12,525 bases of DNA, from contig JAAZGX010000132.1 in assembly GCA_012511005.1 (NCBI GenBank), positions 1 to 12,525 of the forward strand, read 5' to 3'. Source of the DNA: Clostridiales bacterium. Its GTDB lineage: Bacteria > Bacillota > Clostridia > Oscillospirales > Acutalibacteraceae. The notes below the pieces were generated by a model. It worked only from the letters and a program-made list of their open reading frames with translations, did not search any database and was not told where the DNA came from. Positions 5,751 to 11,407 of the stretch are shown here, in pieces. Made by a program: the position numbers and the translations under genes. Numbering within the stretch: position 1 is the stretch's first letter; each line of letters begins with the position of its first letter.

Positions 5751-8173
5751 TGGCAAAGCTTATTCTTGCAAAGACTGCCGGCTTTTGCTTTGGGGTTGAC
5801 AGAGCCGTAAAGCTTGTTGACAATTTAATAGATAAGGGTATAAAAACCGTTATGTTGGGACCCGTTATACATAACCCTGATGTCATTGAGGATTTTAAGA
5901 GCAGGGGAGTATGTATTGTCAATTCTATTTCAGAGGTTGAAAGTGACACAACTTTAGTATTGCGCGCCCACGGTGTTGAAAAAAGCACGATGGAAACTCT
6001 TGAAGAAGACGGTATTAAGCATACGGACTCCACCTGCCCGTATGTAAAAAAAATACATAAAATAGTAAAGGAAAGTCCAAAAAACACCGTATTAATAATT
6101 TGCGGAAATCCTAAGCATCCTGAGGTTATGGGAATTAGAAGCTATGCTTTATCCGACTCGTTCGTTGTTGAAAACGAGTTAGAGCTTGAAAAATTATTAA
6201 AAAATAATCACAATTTTGAAGGAAAATTTGTAATTCTTGTGGCTCAAACAACATTTTCTACAAAAGAATGGGAAAAAAGCGCAAAAAAAGCTAAATTACT
6301 CTGTACAAACATAAAAATATTTGATACAATATGCTCTGCAACCGAAGAAAGGCAAAAAGAGGCTTATCTATTATCACTTAAATGTGACGCGATGATTATA
6401 ATAGGCGGTAAACAAAGCTCTAACACGGCAAAGCTTGCGGAAGTCTGCCGTGAAAACGCCAAAACCTTTCTTGTTGAAAACTCACGCGAGTTAATGAAGT
6501 ACGACTTTCGTGGTTTTGACTTAATCGGTATATCTGCGGGTGCATCGACTCCCGCCGGTATTATAAAGGAGGTACTTGAAACCATGTCCGAAATAGTAAA
6601 CGAAAACGCGGAAGCAATTTCCGAAGAAAAAGAAATTGAAACCACCGAAGCCGTAATTGAGCAGGAAGCAGAAGCTGCGAAAGTTGACGGAGCGGAAGCT
6701 GCCGAAGTAGAAGTTGAAGTAACAGAAGCAAAAGCAGAAGTTGCAAAAGCAGAAGCAGAAGCACCAAAAGCTAAGGCAGAGGAAGCTGAAGAGGTTGCAA
6801 AGGACGATGAAACTGCCGACGATGACGAGCATTATGACTATGAGGCGGCACTTGAGGAGTCTCTTAGCAATTATGGCAGTGAAAAGCTTGTTGTAGGAAC
6901 AGTAATAAGCATTACTCCTACTGAAATTCAAGTAGATATCGGCAGGAAGCAAACGGGCTATATTCCTTATGATGAATACAGCAGCGACCCTAACGCCGAC
7001 CCTAATAAGGAGCTAAAACCCGGGGATACGCTTGACCTTATAATTATGAAAACCAATGACCTTGAAGGCACCGTAATGCTTTCCAAGCGTATTTGTGACG
7101 CGGCAAAAGTTTGGGACGATATTGTTGCTGCTGAGCAAAGCGGTGAATCTCTTGAAGGTACGGTTTGTGATATTATTCGCGGAGGTCTTCTTGTCAGAAC
7201 AAAAGGCGTTCGCATATTTATACCGGCATCACTTTCAGGTGTAAGCCGTGACGGCAATCTTGAAGAGCTTCTTAATACAACAGTAAACTTCCGCATTATA
7301 GAAGTTAATAAACAACGCAAAAGAGCGGTAGGCTCAATAAGGGCAGCTTTAAGAGAAACCCGAAAAGAGGCAGAAAAGGCGTTCTGGAGCAAAGCAGAAG
7401 AAGGTCAGGTTATTAAAGGAACAGTCAAGTCACTTACAAGCTATGGCGCGTTCGTGGATATTGGCGGTGTTGACGGTATGATTCATATTTCTGAGCTTTC
7501 TTGGAAACGCATAAAACACCCGTCTGAGGTTGTAAATGCAGGCGACACAGTTGAGGTTTATATCAAAAAACTTGACTTTGAAAATAAAAAGATTTCGCTC
7601 GGTTATAAGAAAACAGAGGACAACCCTTGGGAGATATTAAAGAAAGATTATCCCGTTGACAGTGTTGTTGATGTAAAGATAGTTGGGCTTACCACCTTTG
7701 GCGCTTTTGCACAGATAATACCCGGTATAGACGGACTTATACATATTTCTCAAATTGCAAACCGCCGTATTGCGAAAACATCTGACGCGTTAGCGGTAGG
7801 GGACTGTGTAACTGCCAAAATTACTGACATTAATTTTGAGAAAAAACGAGTTTCTCTTTCCGTGCGCGCACTTCTCCCGCCTGATGTTGAGCCCGATTAT
7901 GAATTAGAAGTTAAAACCGTCGACAATGTAACATTTAACGCCGATGATGCTTCAATTCAAACTCCTGCCGACTCTCAGACGCCTGCTTCTGACGCTGCGC
8001 CGAGCGAGGATGGAATAGTCCTTGCTAAAACACCTGATGAAATAACAAGCGAAGTCGAAGGCTCAGATGAAAACAGTGCAAACGGTACTGATACCGCTGT
8101 CAGTGACGGTCTTTCTGAGGGCGAGAATAAGCATGAAAATGAATTGCCGGAAGAAACACAAGTAACAGAGTAA
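5750..8173 (+). CDS. ispH-rpsA: Bifunctional HMBPP reductase IspH / S1-domain RNA-binding protein (RpsA-like)
   Basis: This is an 807-residue fusion. Residues 1-278 are IspH, the last enzyme of the MEP isoprenoid pathway, which reduces HMBPP to IPP and DMAPP. The three [4Fe-4S] ligands are present at C13 (GFCFGVDRAV), C96 (DSTCPYVKKI) and C195 (DTICSATEERQ). Substrate-site residues appear in GPVIHNP (H41), RAHGV (H74), PKHPEV (H123, E125), QTTFS, SSNT and SAGAST. Residues ~279-377 are a Glu/Ala/Lys-rich linker turning Asp-rich. Four S1 RNA-binding domains follow at about 380-450, 465-537, 552-625 and 637-710; the last two contain the canonical YGAFVDI/FGAFAQI and DGMIHIS/DGLIHIS. Residues 711-807 are an acidic low-complexity tail. 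The fusion is known in Clostridia; a six-domain proteobacterial S1 it is not. An internal Shine-Dalgarno and in-frame ATG sit at the domain junction. It overlaps cmk by one base. Confidence 0.95.
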   Translation: MAKLILAKTAGFCFGVDRAVKLVDNLIDKGIKTVMLGPVIHNPDVIEDFKSRGVCIVNSISEVESDTTLVLRAHGVEKSTMETLEEDGIKHTDSTCPYVKKIHKIVKESPKNTVLIICGNPKHPEVMGIRSYALSDSFVVENELELEKLLKNNHNFEGKFVILVAQTTFSTKEWEKSAKKAKLLCTNIKIFDTICSATEERQKEAYLLSLKCDAMIIIGGKQSSNTAKLAEVCRENAKTFLVENSRELMKYDFRGFDLIGISAGASTPAGIIKEVLETMSEIVNENAEAISEEKEIETTEAVIEQEAEAAKVDGAEAAEVEVEVTEAKAEVAKAEAEAPKAKAEEAEEVAKDDETADDDEHYDYEAALEESLSNYGSEKLVVGTVISITPTEIQVDIGRKQTGYIPYDEYSSDPNADPNKELKPGDTLDLIIMKTNDLEGTVMLSKRICDAAKVWDDIVAAEQSGESLEGTVCDIIRGGLLVRTKGVRIFIPASLSGVSRDGNLEELLNTTVNFRIIEVNKQRKRAVGSIRAALRETRKEAEKAFWSKAEEGQVIKGTVKSLTSYGAFVDIGGVDGMIHISELSWKRIKHPSEVVNAGDTVEVYIKKLDFENKKISLGYKKTEDNPWEILKKDYPVDSVVDVKIVGLTTFGAFAQIIPGIDGLIHISQIANRRIAKTSDALAVGDCVTAKITDINFEKKRVSLSVRALLPPDVEPDYELEVKTVDNVTFNADDASIQTPADSQTPASDAAPSEDGIVLAKTPDEITSEVEGSDENSANGTDTAVSDGLSEGENKHENELPEETQVTE
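6565..6586 (+). promoter_or_regulatory. Possible internal ribosome binding site and start codon for a free S1 protein
   Basis: AAAGGAGGT at 6565-6573 is a near-perfect Shine-Dalgarno sequence, followed after ten bases by ATG at 6584-6586. The ATG is in frame with ispH-rpsA (Met279), immediately after the IspH domain ends (IIKEVLET). Initiation here would give a separate S1-domain protein of about 529 residues. The caveat is that the same bases encode Ile-Lys-Glu-Val, a sequence often found at the end of IspH, so the motif may reflect codon choice. Confidence 0.4.
6620..6830 (+). repeat. GAAGCA-type low-complexity repeat encoding an Ala/Glu/Lys linker
   Basis: Imperfect reiterations of GAAGCA, GCAGAAG and GCAAAAGC run through this part of ispH-rpsA and encode alternating Glu/Ala/Lys/Val residues ending in an Asp-rich patch (KDDETADDDEHYD). 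The composition predicts a charged, extended or single-helix spacer between IspH and the S1 domains. Repeats of this kind change length easily by slippage, so the linker length may vary between strains. Minus-strand Leu/Phe-rich open frames here are by-products of this bias. Confidence 0.8.
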
Positions 8174-8179
8174 TCGCTA

Positions 8180-8854
8180 ATGTACTGTGAGATTTGTCAC
8201 AAAGAAAATCCCGAAAATTTTGATTTATGTATCTATTGCGGTACTTCACTAAAGCCCGAAAAAAAGGCGGGCTATTTGAAGTACCGCAATTCTTTGTGGA
8301 GCAAAATAACGCCGTTTAATGTATTTACTGTCTTTATTTTGTTTTGCATATTAATTGCAGCAATATACGGCGTAAGGGTTTTAATAAAAAAAGAGCATCC
8401 CGAAAAAACAGCTTTTTCCTATGCCTCTTCCATTCAAAAAAATGATATTAATATTTATTTTTCTATACTTTTTGATGAGTATAAAGACTATAATTTAAAA
8501 TACAAATATTATAAACAAGAAAATTATAACGAGGATATTAAAAGTCAATATGCAGAGATAAAAGATTTTTATAATAGCGAATGCGGTGAAAAATTCAAAA
8601 TAGAATGCAAAGTTTTAGAAATAAGCTATGCTTTGGAAAAGGAAGTTTCGGACATAAATTTATATTGCAGTAATGAATTAAAATTTACAAGCAATATTGA
8701 AAAGGCGGCAAAATTAAAAATTGCCCTTAACGCAAGCGGCAAACTTGGTAAATACGATACAATTAATCCGGATTTTGTAAGCTTGAAAATTGACGGTGTC
8801 TGGTATTATATGCCTCATTCGGGAATAAAAGAGTTGTTTTTACAGGTGAATTAA
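8180..8854 (+). CDS. Zinc-ribbon, single-pass membrane protein of unknown function
   Basis: The product has 224 residues. It opens with MYCEICHKENPENFDLCIYC, a four-Cys zinc ribbon (C3, C6, C17, C20). A Lys-rich stretch follows, then one hydrophobic helix at about 47-69 (NVFTVFILFCILIAAIYGV) and a charged Tyr/Lys/Glu-rich domain of about 150 residues. That domain ends with SLKIDGVWYYMPHSG, reminiscent of small extracytoplasmic NTF2-like domains ending in a DGxWY motif. The layout (cytoplasmic zinc ribbon, TM, outer domain) is common in Firmicutes envelope proteins such as TcaA-like ones, but I do not recognise a specific family. It starts six bases after the ispH-rpsA stop with no clear Shine-Dalgarno, suggesting translational coupling. 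A long perfect inverted repeat lies within codons 19-37. The gene is more AT-rich than its neighbours, especially after the TM segment. Confidence 0.8.
   Translation: MYCEICHKENPENFDLCIYCGTSLKPEKKAGYLKYRNSLWSKITPFNVFTVFILFCILIAAIYGVRVLIKKEHPEKTAFSYASSIQKNDINIYFSILFDEYKDYNLKYKYYKQENYNEDIKSQYAEIKDFYNSECGEKFKIECKVLEISYALEKEVSDINLYCSNELKFTSNIEKAAKLKIALNASGKLGKYDTINPDFVSLKIDGVWYYMPHSGIKELFLQVN
8235..8290. repeat. Long inverted repeat (14-bp perfect arms plus nested 6-bp stem) inside a coding region
   Basis: ATTGCGGTACTTCA (8235-8248) is the exact reverse complement of TGAAGTACCGCAAT (8277-8290). Nested inside, AGCCCG (8253-8258) pairs with CGGGCT (8268-8273) around an A-rich 9-base loop. A small asymmetric internal loop (4 by 3 bases) separates the two stems. 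In mRNA this would be a strong hairpin beginning about 55 bases after the ATG of the zinc-ribbon gene. The 3' side is followed by TCTTTGTGG, too poor in T for a convincing intrinsic terminator. The pairing is directly visible; the function is not known. Confidence 0.9.
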
Positions 8855-8889
8855 AAAAATGCACAAAATTATCATATATATAATCTTAA

Positions 8890-8938
8890 TTGTGAAAAAA
8901 TAAACTAAATTTGTGAAAATGTATTGAAATTGTGTCAA
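8890..8938 (+). promoter_or_regulatory. Three spaced TTGTG(A/T) repeats, candidate regulator-binding region
   Basis: TTGTGAAAA occurs at 8890-8898 and again at 8911-8919, and TTGTGTCAA follows at 8930-8938. The spacing is 21 and 19 bases, about two helical turns, which would put the motifs on one face of the DNA. TTGTGAA is the half-site of the redox repressor Rex (TTGTGAA-N4-TTCACAA; TTGTTAA forms in Clostridia). The first copy has a partial second half (TAAACTA, five of seven matching TTAACAA); the others do not. Rex control of an NADH-linked operon would make sense but is an inference. Confidence 0.3.
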
Positions 8939-8952
8939 ATTTATGATTAAAT
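8924..8952 (+). promoter_or_regulatory. Candidate promoter upstream of the redox operon
   Basis: TTGAAA (8924-8929) is followed after 17 bases by TTAAAT (8947-8952), which matches four of six -10 positions. It would start transcription near 8959, about 210 bases upstream of the nuoE-type ATG, with the small ORF in the leader. The region is so AT-rich that such matches arise easily, hence the low confidence. Confidence 0.35.
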
Positions 8953-8968
8953 ATAGTTGGGCAAAATT

Positions 8969-9133
8969 ATGTTTGCATTTAAACGATTTTTGCCGAAATA
9001 TACGGAGAATAAGCTTTTTAATACTGCTTTTCAAAGGCTTAATATAACGAAAAACTTTCCAAGCTTATACTTATATGATTTGCGGGCGGATAGAAATGCG
9101 TTTTTTGCGTGTGTTCCGCTCCTTGTAATGTAA
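8969..9133 (+). CDS. Doubtful 54-codon small ORF or leader peptide
   Basis: An ATG at 8969 opens a 54-residue frame (MFAFKRFLPKYTENKLFNTA..., ending FFACVPLLVM) that stops at 9131-9133, 35 bases before the nuoE-type start. The peptide is basic and aromatic with a mildly hydrophobic C-terminus, and I recognise no family. Only a weak GGG at 8959-8961 could act as a ribosome binding site. It follows directly after the candidate promoter, and its base composition is less AT-extreme than the preceding 100 bases. It could therefore be a real small protein, a leader ORF, a remnant of a decayed gene, or chance. Confidence 0.25.
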   Translation: MFAFKRFLPKYTENKLFNTAFQRLNITKNFPSLYLYDLRADRNAFFACVPLLVM

Positions 9134-9168
9134 AAAGAGCATATTTTTACTGATACGGAGGAGATTGT

Positions 9169-9660
9169 ATGTCTCATACACTTAATGAAGTTGATTTAAC
9201 TTTAATAGATGGCATTCTTGATAAGTATGCCGGAATTAAAGGCAGTCTTATCACAATTTTGCAGCAAGCACAGGAAGTTTACGGCTATCTTCCTGAAGAT
9301 GTTTTATATAAGATTTCGGACAGTACCGGAATTTTTCCCGCAAGAGTTTTAGGTGTTGCTACTTTTTATGCGCAATTTAGATTTCAGCCCATTGGCAAAT
9401 ATCTGATTATGCTTTGCGAGGGTACAGCGTGTCATGTTAACGGCGCGGAATCTATCCTAAAAGCAATTACAGATACACTTGATATAAAAGACGGCGAAAC
9501 GACGAAAGACGGGCTTTTTTCATTGAAAATCGTCGCATGTCTTGGCTGTTGCTCACTATCTCCCGCAATTATGATTAATGAGGAAACATACGGCAATCTC
9601 ACGCCAAAGAAAGTTAAGCTTATAATCAAAGAGCTGCAAAAAAAGGAGGCGCTCGTATGA
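9169..9660 (+). CDS. NuoE-like [2Fe-2S] thioredoxin-fold subunit of an NAD(H)-linked redox complex
   Basis: This 163-residue protein matches the NuoE/HydC/HndA family, the small [2Fe-2S] partner of the NuoF flavoprotein in complex I and in soluble electron-bifurcating enzymes. The N-terminal helical part ends in the conserved EVYGYLPEDVLYKIS and GVATFYAQFRFQPIGKY. The cluster ligands are C83 and C88 (CEGTACH) and C124 and C128 (CLGCC), with the spacing seen in NuoE. No membrane segment is present and no membrane complex I genes are nearby, so a soluble enzyme is expected. GGAGGAG at 9157-9163 is an excellent ribosome binding site, five bases before ATG. The stop overlaps the start of the NuoF-like gene (ATGA), so the two subunits are translationally coupled. 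Confidence 0.94.
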   Translation: MSHTLNEVDLTLIDGILDKYAGIKGSLITILQQAQEVYGYLPEDVLYKISDSTGIFPARVLGVATFYAQFRFQPIGKYLIMLCEGTACHVNGAESILKAITDTLDIKDGETTKDGLFSLKIVACLGCCSLSPAIMINEETYGNLTPKKVKLIIKELQKKEALV

Positions 9661-11402
9661 AAATTATAGTCGGTGAAGGCAGTTGCGGTATAGCCGCGGG
9701 AGCCGGCAAGGTTTATTCTGCTATTAAAGAAGTTTTACCGGAGGGTGTTAAGCTTGGCATAACGGGCTGTATCGGTATGTGCTGGCTTGAGCCTATTGTT
9801 GATATATATGACGGTGAAAATCTTGTAAAACGCTTGGTAAAAGTAGAGCCGAAACAAGCTGAATTAATAGCTTTAGCCGTTAAAAATAACGATATAAAAA
9901 CGATAGAAAGCCTTTTTATAGATGAAAAGGATATGGAGTTTTTAGAAAAGCAAACGAGAATTGCGCTTCGAAATTGCGGTTTGATAGACCCGGAAAATAT
10001 TGATGAATATATAAAAAACGGCGGCTATGAGGCTCTTAAAAAATCGCTGTTCAACTTAAATGCAGATAGCGTGATAGAGCAAATTAAAATTTCGGGTTTA
10101 GCGGGGCGCGGCGGCGCCGGATTTCCAACATGGTTTAAGTGGAATGCCGCAAAAATCTCAGAGGGTGACGAAAAGTTCCTAATATGCAACGCTGACGAGG
10201 GCGACCCCGGCGCATTTATGGACAGAGCTGTAATAGAAAGTGACCCGCATTCTCTTATTGAGGGTATGCTGATAGCATCTTACGCAATAGGAGCAAAAGA
10301 AGCGATTGTTTATATAAGAGCAGAGTACCCGCTTGCTATTTTAAGGCTTAAAAAAGCTATAAAACAAGCAGAGGAAAAAGGCTTTATCGGAGACAATATT
10401 TTAGGTACGGATTTTTCGTGCCATATGCGCATAAAAGCCGGTGCAGGCGCATTCGTATGCGGTGAGGAAACGGCTCTTATAGAGTCGCTTGAGGGTAGCC
10501 GCGGTATGCCGAGGCTAAAGCCTCCGTTTCCCGCACAGTCGGGTTATTGGCACAAGCCTTCTAATATTAATAATGTTGAAACATTTGCAAATGTACCGTG
10601 GATTATATCTGAGGGCGGCGATAAATATGCCGCTTTAGGAACGGAAAAGGATAAAGGTACGAAGGTGTTTGCGCTGACGGGTAAAACAAACCGCGGCGGC
10701 CTTATTGAGGTACCAATGGGGAAAACGCTGCGTGAAGTGATTTTTGATATTGGCGCAGGCATTCGCGATGATAAAGATATAAAAGCCATACAATTAGGCG
10801 GTCCGTCCGGCGGCTGTATCCCTTCTAATTTACTTGATACGGTAATAGATTATAAATCACTGTCTGACACAGGCGCGATTATGGGCAGCGGCGGCATGGT
10901 CGTTATGGACGAAGATACATGTATGGTCAATATGGCTAAATTCTTTCTTGACTTTACGACGAAAGAGTCTTGCGGAAAATGCACACACTGCCGAATAGGC
11001 ACGAAGCGTATTTATGAAATCCTTGACCGTATAACAAAAGGCGAAGGAAAGACAGAGGATATAGACACGCTAAAAGAGCTTTGCTACGCTGTTAAAGACG
11101 GTGCGCTTTGCGGACTTGGGCAAACAGCTCCAAATCCTGTGCTTACTACGCTTATATATTTTATTGACGAGTACGAAGCTCATATCAATGAAAAAAGGTG
11201 TCCCGCAGGCGAGTGTACTGCTTTGAGAAAATATGAAATTGATATTGAAAAATGTACGGGCTGCACACTATGTGCAAGAAAATGCCCGACGAACGCCATA
11301 GACGGCGAAGTTAAGCAAATTCATACCATAAATCAAGATTTGTGCATTAAATGCGGCGAATGTTATGATGTCTGCCGCTTTGATGCAGTAAAAGTGAGGT
11401 AA
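9657..11402 (+). CDS. NuoF/HydB-like NADH-binding flavoprotein with N-terminal [2Fe-2S] and C-terminal ferredoxin domains
   Basis: This soluble 581-residue subunit carries the FMN and NAD(H) sites. Domains in order: a thioredoxin-like [2Fe-2S] domain (about 1-80; GSCGIAAGAGKV and TGCIGMCWLEP); the FMN/NADH fold, with GLAGRGGAGFPTWFKW near 148-163, NADEGDPGAFMDR near 179-191, the glycine-rich KAGAGAFVCGEETALIESLE and PSNINNVETFANVPW; an SLBB region; the [4Fe-4S] motif SCGKCTHC near 439-446 with a fourth Cys in LCGLGQ; and two CxxCxxCxxxC ferredoxin clusters near 534-574. This is the layout of the HydB/HndC-type subunit of bifurcating hydrogenases, formate dehydrogenases and Stn-type transhydrogenases. 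The N-terminal domain shows only three obvious Cys (C10, C38, C42) where NuoE-like clusters use four. GGAGG at 9645-9649 and the ATGA overlap couple it to the NuoE-like gene. Confidence 0.95.
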   Translation: MKIIVGEGSCGIAAGAGKVYSAIKEVLPEGVKLGITGCIGMCWLEPIVDIYDGENLVKRLVKVEPKQAELIALAVKNNDIKTIESLFIDEKDMEFLEKQTRIALRNCGLIDPENIDEYIKNGGYEALKKSLFNLNADSVIEQIKISGLAGRGGAGFPTWFKWNAAKISEGDEKFLICNADEGDPGAFMDRAVIESDPHSLIEGMLIASYAIGAKEAIVYIRAEYPLAILRLKKAIKQAEEKGFIGDNILGTDFSCHMRIKAGAGAFVCGEETALIESLEGSRGMPRLKPPFPAQSGYWHKPSNINNVETFANVPWIISEGGDKYAALGTEKDKGTKVFALTGKTNRGGLIEVPMGKTLREVIFDIGAGIRDDKDIKAIQLGGPSGGCIPSNLLDTVIDYKSLSDTGAIMGSGGMVVMDEDTCMVNMAKFFLDFTTKESCGKCTHCRIGTKRIYEILDRITKGEGKTEDIDTLKELCYAVKDGALCGLGQTAPNPVLTTLIYFIDEYEAHINEKRCPAGECTALRKYEIDIEKCTGCTLCARKCPTNAIDGEVKQIHTINQDLCIKCGECYDVCRFDAVKVR

Positions 11403-11407
11403 GAAAG

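Larger units (their letters stand above)
8855..9168. other. AT-rich intergenic region between the zinc-ribbon gene and the redox operon
   Basis: This stretch of about 314 bases separates the translation-linked run from the nuoE-type gene. The first ~100 bases are extremely AT-rich and hold three TTGTG repeats and a candidate promoter. The second half holds one short doubtful open frame. No convincing intrinsic terminator was found after the zinc-ribbon gene; the only late hairpin, TAAAAA/TTTTTA at 9131-9149, is purely A-T. No tRNA-like or known riboswitch fold was recognised. Confidence 0.6.

Noticed and set aside
6521..6952. Minus-strand Leu/Phe/Cys-rich open frames opposite the ispH-rpsA linker
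   Set aside because: They are the antisense of GAAGCA-type repeats encoding the Glu/Ala/Lys linker; composition is extreme, there is no family resemblance, and the sense strand is clearly coding.
8235..8300. Reading the coding-region hairpin as a normal Rho-independent terminator of ispH-rpsA
   Set aside because: The 3' flank (TCTTTGTGG) lacks a proper T-tract and the hairpin lies inside an intact open frame; kept only as an unexplained structure.
9131..9149. TAAAAA/TTTTTA inverted repeat before the nuoE-type gene, as a terminator
   Set aside because: The stem is A-T only with a 7-base loop and is unlikely to terminate; it may be chance in an AT-rich gap.
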